Shown piece by piece: positions 27,301 through 38,859 of a DNA stretch of 64,000 nt (position 1 is its first letter; the number at the start of each line of letters is the position of its first letter). The position numbers were made by a program, and so were the translations under genes. The notes below the pieces were generated by a model that worked only from the letters and a program-made list of their open reading frames with translations, ran no database searches and was not told where the DNA came from. Source of the DNA: Isoetes taiwanensis (Eukaryota; Streptophyta; Lycopodiopsida; Isoetales; Isoetaceae). The stretch is from positions 124,001-188,000 of the forward strand of contig JAJEKV010000334.1 in assembly GCA_021234155.1 (NCBI GenBank), in the 5' to 3' direction.

Positions 27301-28527
27301 TATTCGATGCATCTTAGAAGTGAGTGTTGCAAGAGCTCCTTTGCAAGCCATAATTTGTTGTGGGTTAACTTTGGCGTTGATATGGAATGGGCTTTGGGAA
27401 GCACTAGTTACAAAAATCGGTTTGTCGTGTCGGGGGGATAGACTACATGACTATCTCGGTACATTGTTTCAATTCCATCTCATAGTGTTTTTGTCTCTAG
27501 TTTTTTTATCAATACACGAGATTGTTGATCCAAACACGTAGCTTCCTAAAACCACGAGAACAAAATCAATAGCGGAGTTTCTTACTTTTTGCGGGGTTTG
27601 TGGAGATTTTGGTGCCGATATTTTTGCAAAAAGCACGGCGTTGTGTTTGTCATTTGATACAAGTATTGATAGTAGGTAGATATCTTCCATTTTTCAACAA
27701 TGGATGTTTTGCGTGGAAATTTTGGCTAGTTATTTCTTCCTTTACGGTTTGTATAACATCAAGTGTTGAGTATTTTTCAATATGTAAAAGTTACAAATCA
27801 AATCAAATACTTACGGTTTGCTATTGCCATTGTCGTTTCTAGAACTATGTAGTCCATGGATGGGGGCTAGACTCCAGTTCTGAAATCGCTCGTGTACATA
27901 AGAAATCTATTTTATAAATGAGAAAATGGCAACAAATAGTGGGTGAAAATATGTTTTGTTGTTTATTTGGCGCGTTTGCACTTGAGAAAATAGGTGGCAT
28001 TGGTGCCTAAGTATATAGAACACAAAGGGAGTACCTTATCCTTCAAATTATCTTAACTCGTCATTAGTTTGTTACTTTGGCCTACAATAAGGATGGTTTT
28101 TTTGCCGCGAGGAAATGGATTAAAGAGGCTTTGAATGATAAGCCTTCGATCTCCACATAATGGTTTGTTTACATAACCTAGTACATGCATGCCGATATCT
28201 ATATCCATCATAGAGTAGAAATTCTTCTTTTAGATCTCCTTGGCAACCTTCTTATAAAAGCACAAAAAGTCTTAACAACCTACCTCTACTTTTCTAGGTA
28301 TCAACTTCCAATCTGTCTATGTCACGTTTGCATGTCTATTTCCTATTTGCAATTTCAACTTTTTTTGATCATGCTTTGGAAAGCGAGAAAAGGCAATAAG
28401 CTGGATCATCGGTGATAACTTAATGCATGTACATGTTTTGAGCCCGTGTATGTTGAATAACACAACAAGTGTGCAACAACGATGCGAAAAGTCGACTTTG
28501 GAATTGTCTGGTAAAGTTCGTCCAGAT
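24376..28527. other. No convincing gene; CAG/CTG-poor sequence
   Basis: I see no transposon ends or known domain. Two short stretches look exon-like: 26165-26300 (a readable Glu/Lys-rich frame EEITKRFNGSTMEN) and 26625-26703 (TTTCCAG followed by AFIIPPEAQGRLSEITCILK). Neither can be assigned to a family. CAG and CTG are unusually scarce, so small frameshift errors may hide exons. Confidence 0.35.
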
Positions 28528-28610
28528 TGTTTCTTGTTTCTTGTTTCTTGTTTCTTGTTTCTTGTTTCTTGTTTCTTGTTTCTTGTTTCTTGTTTCTTGT
28601 TTCTTGTTTC
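28528..28610 (+). repeat. Heptanucleotide microsatellite (GTTTCTT)n
   Basis: About 12 near-perfect 7-bp units, then two units carrying a CCGTT variant to about 28632. Because 7 is not a multiple of 3, all frames stay open through it. Confidence 0.92.
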
Positions 28611-28632
28611 CGTTGTTTCTTGTTTCCGTTGT

Positions 28633-29988
28633 TATTTTAGTGCAGCAAGAAAAAATGGTTGTAGCTAAGGTCCTAACAATCTCCAAGATTACTACTTGCG
28701 ATTGGATCAATAAGATATAGAATGCATCTTTGGTAACCTGAAGTTTCTGACTTGGTGATTTTATGTTCTATGCGCATACTGAACTCTGTTATTTAAAGGC
28801 AAGCTCCTGTAATGTGTTAATGAAGTACATGGATGGACAATAATATTGACTCCCTCACGCATTATTTACCAACGTTTGTCTAGAAACATTCCAATGACAA
28901 GATTGTCCAAGATGTGTGCAAACTATCTAACCAAAGTTAACATATGTTCAATTGCCCAATACATTATCGTGGAATTAATGTTCAACATATGTCCCAACAG
29001 TATATGTTTTAACACGCATTTACTTTTAACATGTGTCCAATAATTGGCAGTCGTGCAAAAGCAAACATTTAATGGCAGTTGGCACATGGTATGTAAGAAT
29101 ATGAACAATTCTTACGTGGGTTAGTTCAGTCTGAAAATTCGTTATTATTTTATGTTGTTTTGCTCTTCAAACAAGAGCTTGGATTGTGGCTTGCAATTCT
29201 AGAGCTTTCTGTATAATTATGATATGTGGCAGTGTCATTGATTGGCTAAATTCTTTGAGATTTCTTGATTAACAGAAGCGCCATTCAATGCATTTTACAA
29301 TGCGATAAGAACTAATGGCTAGGAATTTATGTTTACTGCTACCCTTTTGCAATGATGGTGATTTGAAAATGGAGTTAAACCTTTTCCTTATGTAGATAGT
29401 TGTTATGTTCTTGAAAGTTGTTCTAATGTTTTCTAATATCTGGGCATGGAATATGGCGGCTTACGCACAACAAGGTGTGATGGACCTAAGGGACAAGTTT
29501 ATGCTCTTGGCGGTGCATGGGGACTTAGTATTTCTTTGGATGTAATGCAAGGCTTTCTTTGTTTTGACCTAATTGCGGGTTTCATGGCATGTTTTCATGA
29601 AATTGCGGGTTTCATGCATGTTTACATGAAAATTGAATGGTTTCACATAATTGGATGATGAACCTCAATCCTTTTTCGTATATGTAAGAACTTCTAGGAC
29701 CCATGGTGGGGAATTGAAAATACTGATGGCGGTCCTTTCATAATGTTAAAACATTGTCACTTTGGAAATTTCATCAATGCTTGAATTTTGCTTTTGTCTA
29801 CCGTGCATGGGTGATCCTCACTTTAAATTATTGGGAGGCTTACACTAACATGTTTTAAGTTGCAAAGCATGCATTTTTTTCGTGGCTTCAAACCCTATAT
29901 TTGTGAAGTTTTGCTTATACACAAAGACATATTAAATTAGAGTTTGTGGTAGTTGTAGCATTTAGTGATTAGCAAAGATAGAGTTCAT
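28633..29988. other. No gene recognised
   Basis: AT-rich; around 28930-29040 several copies of ACATATGT/ACATGTGT-type motifs occur in both orientations. No domain or transposon terminus is identified. Confidence 0.35.
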
Positions 29989-30938
29989 ATTTTGGGTTGC
30001 CCCTAGAGGGCAACCCTCGTTTATGGGTATGTGGGCATACTTCGGGGTATATCTTGGCATATACCTAGCATATCTTGATGGCTGGGCTGGCACTGTAAAT
30101 GCTCGGTCATCCACCCCCCACAGCGTGGCTATGTCGACAAATCGAAGCTCAATCTGATGGAAATCTGTGTGAAATAATGTAGGATTAAGCTCTATAGCGG
30201 CATAGGTCGGACCCTCGGGGATCGACCATGAAAGAATAGCTTTGCAAACATTTGGGATTTGGCTCTTGGTCCATTTGTAGATGAATGTTATACCGGATGC
30301 ACGGCATAGTTTTGCTTGTTGGAGGTGATTGGATTATTGCAGCTACCCTCAGCGACGGCTTCTTTCTTTGCATTATCCGGTGGATGCATCATCTTATATA
30401 CTCTTAGTATCAATGAGGCAATCCCTTGGCTATGGAGGTTCTCAAGAAATTCAGCTGCCACACAATTCCTTTGAGAACCTTATTTGAAGATGTCATGTTC
30501 TTAGCATTGCAATCGGGTCGGTCCTATGTACAAACTATGGCCGGTTCCTCATTAGTCGACTGGTTCTTGATTAGGCTTTCTTGTGTAGGATGGCACTTTG
30601 CCCAGAAAAACAAGAACTACATCGCATGCCACAAAAAGTTTAAAATTCATCTTATGCCAAAAGTTTCAAGCGGCTTGGCTGCTCTTTTAACTGCTACCTT
30701 TTTTTTAGCTCCATCCATCCATCCATCCATCCATCCATCTTGGAGACTGAGAGTTGATTGGCTTTGAGGTATAGCTTTCCTTGTCCTATGCCAGCTATAT
30801 TATATTTACCCTCATCCATGTGGGTTTGTGGCATATTCCAAGTATATGTCAGTATATGCTCGAAAACATGACTTTGAAGTGTGATTTAAGCCATTTCACT
30901 CTCGGGTCACGGAGGGCAACCCTCCGTGCGCAGCACCT
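29989..30938 (+). repeat. Hairpin-ended repeat, candidate 0.95-kb copy
   Basis: It starts GGGTTGCCCCTAGAGGGCAA and CCCTCGTTTATGGG, and carries GGCTATGTCGACAAATCGAA near 30130. It ends with CACGGAGGG-CAA-CCCTCCGTG (30908-30928, a perfect 9-bp stem with 3-nt loop) and CACCTTGTT. The same start and end blocks flank the 22618-23870 copy, suggesting both are whole elements. Confidence 0.5.
30711..30740 (+). repeat. Tetranucleotide microsatellite (CATC)n
   Basis: Seven consecutive CATC units. Confidence 0.9.
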
Positions 30939-30967
30939 TGTTGTTGTTGTTTTTTTTTTTTTTTTTT

Positions 30968-33911
30968 ATTAGTCAGATTTAATGAGTCCATTTGGGACTC
31001 TTGAAGATAATTACCCTGACGCATTTTGTTGTAATGGTACACATATTTCAAATAACTTGGGATGTAATGGCGATTTGCCTATGGGACTTGAATATTGTCT
31101 GGAAGATATTGCAGTGGATGCTTTTGAAATCAAGGGGATGCATTAGGCAAGGGCCTAGAGTAAGTTTACCCCAATAAATTTGAACGGTATGTATCATGTC
31201 CATTAGTAGAGAAATATTCTCAAATAAGCGTATTTTTTTAAAAGTTGACAATTATTCGAGCTTGTTGGAAACTCTTAGACACTTTAGGGCAAGATGGCCC
31301 TGGAGCTTGAACGATGGCATGGCTGGCCTATACCGACGGAGACACGTTGTCTTGGTACTCTTCCAATGGAATGCTATGTCTGCACCTAATTGGGACTGAC
31401 AGTAGTATCAAATGCTTATATATTTAGGTTCCCCTCTGGCTCTGTGCTGTTAGAATGCATAAGATAGAACCGTCTTGCAGTGTGCTTCACTTGCTCTGGA
31501 CATTCCATGTGGCAACATCTATTCCGGCTATTAAGGTTTGCCAGGACATTGGAAACATGGGTGAAGATTGTAATTCAGATATTGGTGCAGCTGTTTGCAA
31601 TGTCCCTGAGGATAAGTCTAGTAATGGCAAGAATGAGCGAAGCATAACACTAGCTTCTGCCTCAAGGCCACCGACCAGATCATGTCTGTGGCTTTTGCTC
31701 AAAGCCAATGCAGTGGCATGTGGGAAGTCCAAAGATCTGCATGCTGATTCAATGATGGACGACTCCAGCAACATTTCTGATAGCCTCAAGCGTCTTAATA
31801 AGGTTTGATTGCCTTTTTGCTTGAGTTGTTGAGAAGCTAAGATATGAATCCTTTCATTGTATTCATATATATAGTTAGATCTAATCTCTGAGTGATTCTT
31901 CAAGTATATACATCTTGCAGCTAGTGTAGACCTGCATTTGCTATAATAATAACAAAGTTGTTCTTAAGATAGTGCACTTTAGCATGATAATTATGTATAA
32001 AGAGATATTGCAGTGTCTTGAAATTAGCCAGACTGATAGATCATGACAATATGGGTTAAGCTGATACATCTGCAGCTGATAAGGTCTGATAATTTAACCA
32101 TTAGAGAAGGCTTGCATTTAAGCATATGTGAAGTGAAGTGCTAGAACTAACACAGAGAAATCTTGGCCTTATTAGAAGCATAATCTTAAGATGAGCCAGA
32201 CTGGCAGATCAGGGAATTTTATGCACCACAAGGCTGTTTCTCTAGAAGTCTTACTTATAGAGACGTCTCTTGCATATTTTATAAGTGTTACATGTTACAT
32301 GCAACGGGTCTTCTAGATAAGGATGTTAATGGCAGTGATGTAGATTGTCAATGCAAAGGAGCTCTCTAAATGAGGTATTGATCCACTAGATTACATTGCA
32401 GAACAAGAAACTACAGGAAGTAGTGAAATAAGCTTATGTATATGCTGCTATGTTGCATAACAGTGAGCTTAGAAAACATGTAGATCTAGAATAATTTTTC
32501 CTCTTAACAGACATGCAGCTAGAAAAAGTGCCACAGTTCCATATGGCTTAGGAAAGGCGCCCTGTTTTTAGGCATTTGGATTCTTGGATATTATAAGTAT
32601 AAACAGCTTATTGCATTAAGTTTAAAGCATAATATTAAGCTGGGCTAGACTGACAGATCAGGGAAGTATTGCAGCACAACTCTGTTTTAAGCTATTGCTT
32701 AGATATTTTGCATGTGCAGGTTCCATGGCACTGGCATTAACTATGGGCATTCGTTTAGGGTGGTATGATCATTGTAGCTTTTGAAGGTTTCATAAGGACG
32801 AAATAGCCTAGAGTATATTGCTTTTGCATACAAAGGTCCAATGAGGTCATGCATGTTGCTATTGCTACTTTAGAATTTTTCTTTGCTATGATTCAATATC
32901 TAGGAACATTAAGCGATTAATTTGAACTTCTAGCCGGATGTAACAATAAGAGCTAGATGCAGATCTAATAAATAGATAATCATGCACGTTGCTGCTGCTA
33001 CTCAGAAATTGGGTATTACTATGATTCAGAATCTAGGGAAGCTAAGGATAGCTTAATTTCAAAGAAGTATATGGCGACTCTAGCACTTTAACAAGTTAGC
33101 CCTTGATATATAGGCACGATTACAATAGCCATGAACTTCGGTTGGGGGGCCTACTGATGGTCTACACAATGATGTAAATTGTGCACAAGCTAGTATGATT
33201 CTTTACAAAGCACTTTAGATCTAATTAAGGTATAATTGAAATATCTTAGTGTGGTATAGACTTTGAACAGGTTTGAACAGCTTTGGGCATTTGCCTTAAT
33301 ACATTCCATTAGAACATATCTGGTTTTCACATTCTAATGGTGTTGTTTTGGATCTGTTTTGCTATTTTGTTTGTTTACATAGCGGTGTGAAGGGGATGAC
33401 CCCAAAGATCCCATGACACTGCTACCATGTACAAGGCAACCATTTCTAATGCTTGTTTTTGTTATGTTGGTGCGGTAAATGCGGGATCTTTTGCTCATTA
33501 TTCACGTATTCTCTAAAAAGTGGAAGTTTGGATAAAGACCACGAATACATATGAAGAGATTGCAAAAAAATAGCGTGAGGGCACTTGCTTGAACTCACGA
33601 TGAACTACTCAATTTACACTGGTGTGATGTAAATATGGTTAAATAGTGGTTATTTGGATTGTGAGTGGTGGTATTTGTATAAACTATTGATAGGTTTTGG
33701 AATATTAATAAGGAAAATTTACATTGGATCACACTGAGCATTGGATATTGGTATGTTTAATTTCTTTTTGGCTTATAGTTAATGTCGAATAAAGTAACAT
33801 AGTCTGGGCCTAAGGTTAGTACACCTGACTAAACTTAGGGCTGCTTATTGTATCAAGTTATTTCCTTGCAAAGGTATAACGAGATAAAAGTCTGGAGACA
33901 GATTTAAAAGG
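30968..33911 (+). repeat. About 2.9-kb duplicated segment, copy 1
   Basis: It starts ATTAGTCAGATTTAATGAG after a T-run and ends TTTAAAAGG before another T-run. It aligns nearly base for base with 34519-37516. Differences are mostly at CAG/CTG positions, plus a 38-bp gap relative to copy 2 (missing after 31833). It contains an open frame of unknown nature (31455-31808). Confidence 0.9.
31540..31808 (+). CDS. Unrecognised open frame in the duplicated segment, possible exon
   Basis: I do not recognise it. The frame opening at 31455 reads through NMGEDCNSDIGAAVCNVPED, then a basic patch (KSSNGKNERS), SRPPTRSCLWLLLKANAVAC, and an acidic tail, ending DSLKRLNKV at a stop directly after AATAAG|GTTTGA, which could be a splice donor. 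Copy 2 (about 35112-35370) keeps most of the peptide but with frame breaks. Codon-like composition and the possible donor make an exon plausible, but no domain, transit peptide or neighbour supports a function. Confidence 0.3.
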
Positions 33912-34518
33912 TTTTTTTGTTTTTTAACTCAGTGTATTGGTTATACCAATAACCTGGACTATGTTGCATTAAATTCAGGCGAAATTTTATCATGCTAACA
34001 GTGACATATTGTTTGATAATATAGGAAAAGAGAATGGATGAGAAGAAGGAGATCAATAACCTATGATGGTTAAAAGTAATGGTTGAGGGCAGAAAAGCCA
34101 TGATTCACATGACAATAAGCATTTGCTTAAAACTATGAAAAGCCTATTGATTGAAAAGGCTATCGATTCCATTCGGATATAATATGGCTAGACCTTATGG
34201 TCATGCCTCATATGAGTATTCACGTTCTGATTGCGCAGCTGCAGTTTTAAACTTTGAGGAGATTATTGAATATATTGAGAAAAAATGGTGAAGTTTTGAC
34301 AGCCATCAAAGGAGCTATACTCAGCATTATGCAGAATGAGGTATTTCCAGTTATCATATACAATGTTATTAATAATAGGAATAAAAGATGCATGGGTAAA
34401 AATATGAGCAATATAGGTGGGGTAGGGCCTTGGTGCAACAAGGTCCTACTCTCCTTGTTGCTATGAATTTGTTCTCACTTTGGTCCCCCTGACCTACGGT
34501 AGGTGGCAGGGTTTTTTT
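33912..34518. other. Spacer between the duplicated segments
   Basis: 607 bp not shared with either copy's flanks, bounded by T-runs on both sides. No gene is recognised. Confidence 0.5.
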
Positions 34519-37516
34519 ATTAGTCAGATTTAATGAGTCCATTTGGGACTCTTGAAGATAATTACCCTGACGCATTTTGTTGTAATGGTACACATATTTC
34601 AAATAACTTGGGATGTAATGGCGATTTGCCTATGGGACTTGAATATTGTCTGGAAGATATTGCAGTGGATGCTTTTGAAATCAAGGGGATGCATTAGGCA
34701 AGGGCCTAGAGTAAGTTTACCCCAATAAATTTGAACGGTATGTATCATGTCCATTAGTAGAGAAATATTCTCAAATAAGCGTATTATTTTTAAAAGTTGA
34801 CAATTATTCGAGCTTGTTGGAAACTCTTAGACACTTTAGGGCAAGATGGCCCTGGAGCTTGAACGATGGCATGGCTGGCCTATCTGAAGCGAGACACGTT
34901 GTCTTGGTACTCTTCAATGGAATGCTATATCCGCACCTAATTGGGGACCGGGTATTATCAAATGCTTATATATTTAGGTTCCCCGTTAGAATGCATATGA
35001 TAGAACCGTCGGCATCTTTGTTAGAATGCATATGATAGAACCGTCTTGCGGTGTGATTCACTTGCTCGGACATTCCATGTGGCAACATCTATTCCGCTAT
35101 TAAGGTTTGCGGGACATTGGAAACATGGGTGAAGATTGTAATTCGGATATTGGTGCATTTGTTTTGCAATGTCCCCGAGGATAAGTCTAGTAATGGCAAG
35201 AATGAGCGAAGCATAACACTAACCGCCTCAAGGCCACCAACCGGATCATGTGCGTGGCTTTTTGCTCAAAGCCAATGCGTTGGCATGTGGGAAGTCCAAA
35301 GATCGCATCTTTGATTCAATGATGGACGACTCAAAGAACATTTCTGATAGCCTCAAGCGTCTTAATAAGGTTTGATTGCCTTTTTGCTTGAGTTGTTGCT
35401 TAATATGAATATTTTATAATTCTATGTGGTCTTCTGAGAAGCTAAGATATGAATCCTTTCATTGTATTCATATATATAGTTAGATCTAGTCTCGAAAGTG
35501 ATTCTTCAAGTATATACATCTTGCAGCTAGTGTAGACTGCATTTGCTATAATAATAACAAAGTTGTTCTTACGATAGTGCATTTTAGCATGATAATTATG
35601 TATAAAAGAGATATTGCGGTGTCTTGAAATTAGCGGTGATAGATCATGACAATATGGGTTAAAGCCGATACATCTGCGGTGATAAGATCGATAATTTAAC
35701 CATTAGAGAAGGCTTGCATTTAAGCATATGTGAAGTGAAGTGCTAGAACTAACAGGAGAAATCTTGGCCTTATTAGAAGCATAATCTTAAGATGAGCGGG
35801 GCAGGGCGGTCAGGGGAAATTTTATGCACCACAAGGCTGTTTCTCTAGAAGTCTTACTTATAGAGAGGCGTCTCTTGCATATTTTATAAGTGTTACATGT
35901 TACATGCTTGGTCTTCTAGATAAGGATGTTAATGGCGTTGATGTAGATTGTCAATGCAAAGGAGCTCTCTAAATGAGGTATTGATCCACTAGAGTACATT
36001 GAGGAACAAGAAACTACAGAAGTAGTGAAATAAGCTTATGTATATGCTGCTATGTTGCATAACAGTGAGCTTAGAAAACATGTAGATCTAGAATAATTTT
36101 TCCTCTTAACAGACATGCAGCTAGAAAAAGTGCCACAGTTCCATATGGCTTAGGAAAGGCGCCCTGTTTTTAGGCATTTGGATTCTTGGATATTATAAGT
36201 ATAAACAGCTTATTGCATTAAGTTTAAAGCATAATATTAAGCTGGGCTAGACTGACAGATCAGGGAAGTATTGCAGCACAACTCTGTTTTAAGCTATTGC
36301 TTAGATATTTTGCATGTGCAGGTTCCATGGCACTGGCATTAACTATGGGCATTCGTTTAGGGTGGTATGATCATTGTAGCTAAGCTGAAGGTTTCATAAG
36401 GACGAAATAGCCTAGAGTATATTGCTTTTGCATACAAGGTCCAGCAGGTCATGCATGTTGTTATTGCTACTTTAGAATTTTTTCTACTGCTATGATTCAA
36501 TATCTAGAGCTGTTAAGCCAGATTAATTTGAACTTCTAGCTTCAGATGTAACAATAAGAGCTAGATGCAGATCTAATAAATAGATAATCATGCACGTTGC
36601 TGCTGCTACTCAGAAATTGGGTATTACTATGATTCAGAATCTAGGGAAGCTAAGGATAGCTTAATTTCAAGAAGTATATGGCGACTCTAGCACTTTAACA
36701 GTTAGCCCTTGATATATAGGCACAGTACAATAGCCATGAACTTCAGTTGGGGGCCTACTCAGTGGTCTACACAATGATGTAAATTGTGCACAAGCTAGTA
36801 TGAGCTGTTGCTGCAGCACTTTAGATCTAATTAAGGTATAATTGAAATATCTTAGTGTGGTATAGACTTTGAACAGGTTTGAACAGCTTTGGGCATTTGC
36901 CTTAATACATTCCATTAGAACATATCTGGTTTTCACATTCTAATGGTGTTGTTTTGGATTCTGTTTTGCTATTTTGTTTGTTTACATAGCAGTGTGAAGG
37001 GGGATGACCCCAAAAGATCCCATGACACCTGCTACCATGTACAAGGCAACCATTTCTAATGCTTGTTTTTTGTAATGTTGGTGCAGGTAACAGGATCTTT
37101 TGCTCATTGTTACGTATTCTCTAAAAAGTGGAAGCTGGATAAAGACCACGGATACATATGAAGAGATTGCAAAGATATCGTGAGGGCACTTGCGGAGCTA
37201 CAATGAACTACTCAATTTACACTGGTGTGATGTAAATATGGTTAAATAGTGGTTATTTGGATTGTGAGTGGTGGTATTTGTATAAACTATTGATAGGTTT
37301 TGGAATATTAATAAGGAAAATTTACATTGGATCACACTGAGCATTGGATATTGGTATGTTTAATTTCTTTTTGGCTTATAGTTAATGTCGAATAAAGTAA
37401 CATAGTCTGGGCCTAAGGTTAGTACACCTGACTAAACTTAGGGCTGCTTATTGTATCAAGTTATTTCCTTGCAAAGGTATAACGAGATAAAAAGTCCGGA
37501 GAAGCGATTTAAAAGG
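34519..37516 (+). repeat. About 2.9-kb duplicated segment, copy 2
   Basis: It has the same start and end sequences as copy 1, bounded by T-runs at 34512-34518 and about 37517-37537. In its first 900 bp, CAG/CTG of copy 1 appears as CGG, CG, CCG or TTT. Near 34984-35040 GTTAGAATGCATATGATAGA is locally doubled, and a 38-bp insertion occurs near 35399-35437. After about 36,000 the two copies are almost identical, except that copy 1 carries the altered CWG sites around 32,800-33,600. Confidence 0.9.
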
Positions 37517-37537
37517 TTTTTTTTTTTTTTTTTTTTT

Positions 37538-38770
37538 GCGGAAATAGTACCTCTATTTACTTCACAGAAAAGAGTACAATAATTGTCAAGGTCAACTTAC
37601 CCTTGACTACATTCAAAGTTCTCCAAGCGTGAGATATTTGTTGTGTCTCCCTAGGGATTTGAACCCTAGATAACACTTTGGTTTGAAAAATAATATTCAA
37701 CTAACCTGCAATTCCCAAGTGTCGAGGTGAAGGATAGATAGATAGATAGTATTTTTAGGATAGATAGATAGTATTTTTAGATAGGTGAAGGATGGACTGG
37801 AACTATCCAATCTGCAAGAGACTCCATATTCAACATACATCTGACCATCAAATACAGTCGAAAGATATAGGAAGAATATTTTCGTGTATCATTTTGTCAA
37901 CCAATGCAAGATAGCATTAATCCAGTACACTTGGGACGAAAAATATTAAGTATATAGCATACTAACATACCGAAACAATACCTTAGATTTTATCTAGTAA
38001 ACACCTTATTCATTTTATGAATCGTGAACCATAGAGCTAGTAGCAAACATTGCTTCTGCTTTGTCTGAGTATAAAATGGAAAGGGTATAATTGTCAAGGA
38101 AAGCTGCAAAGTGGTTGTTTATTCTTGTTTAGTGCCCAATGTCAAGCTGCCATGCTACATCCATTCTATTTAAGAGTATAAAATGTGAGATGACCTGTTG
38201 TAGTAAAAAGGAATTATGAGAAGAGATCAAAGCATAGGGTTAAATAATAAAAAGATCTGATAAACAAGGCATTTTTGCATCTCAGACTGGCAGGCAAATC
38301 TTCGGTTGTCTGCCAAGAATCCAAGACCTCTTTTCCTTTAAAGTACATTGTCGTACACTTTTTGTTGTAAAAGTTTTCTAAGTTATTGCTCTTTGCCTCG
38401 GTTGTTTACCAAACATGTGTGGCCTCGGTTGTATGTCCTCGCCCATATATTTGGCATATAGCCTCGGCCTTATGTGCCAAATACCTGGCCTCGGACGCAC
38501 AGCCTCGATCACGTATTTTGGGTTATCAGCCTCAGTTAAACTAATAACCACCTTATCGGGCTTATATGGGTATCATAATACTAATAACTAATTATCAGCA
38601 CTAAAACAATAATGAAAATAAAAAACAAGTACTCTCCCTTTATATACAAGAGCCCCATAAGGAGATATGTTATTCCAAAATAGTTTCTCAACATTCAGGG
38701 TGTGCCAATGATAATAAGTATTGAATGGAATAAATGGTAGGATGCATCCTTATGGGTTTTATATGCATCT
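37538..38770. other. No gene; tRNA-like fragment and GCCTCGG-rich stretch
   Basis: Near 37655-37725 the minus strand has a box B-like CTAGGGTTCAAATCCC, probably a SINE remnant. GATAGATAGATAGTATTTTT at 37734 and again near 37760 is related to 17455-17478. The GCCTCGG motif array follows at 38396-38540. Confidence 0.4.
38396..38540 (+). repeat. Irregular GCCTCGG motif array
   Basis: GCCTCGG or a one-base variant recurs about seven times at 15-30-bp intervals, separated by sequences like TTGTATGT, CATATATTTGGCATATA and CTTATGTGCCAAATA. It is not a regular tandem repeat. Confidence 0.6.
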
Positions 38771-38859
38771 TTGATTTGTGGCCATTGATTTGGTGCATAT
38801 TCCTTCATTTATGTCAGATCAATGCCCAGAGAATTTTTTATTCAGCCTGCAGGAAATAT

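Noticed and set aside
28528-28632. CRISPR-like direct repeat array
   Set aside because: The units are contiguous 7-mers without spacers, and the genome is a plant.
28420-28720. Long frames on both strands around the heptamer repeat
   Set aside because: A 7-bp repeat without stops keeps every frame open; the protein is an artefact of the microsatellite.
24141-35340. RIP-like or deamination mutation as the cause of CAG/CTG changes
   Set aside because: The changes include loss of bases and T-to-G type replacements, not a consistent C-to-T pattern.
30968-37516. Duplicated 2.9-kb segments as LTRs of one retroelement
   Set aside because: They lack TG...CA ends, and the 607-bp spacer has no primer site, polypurine tract or coding domain.
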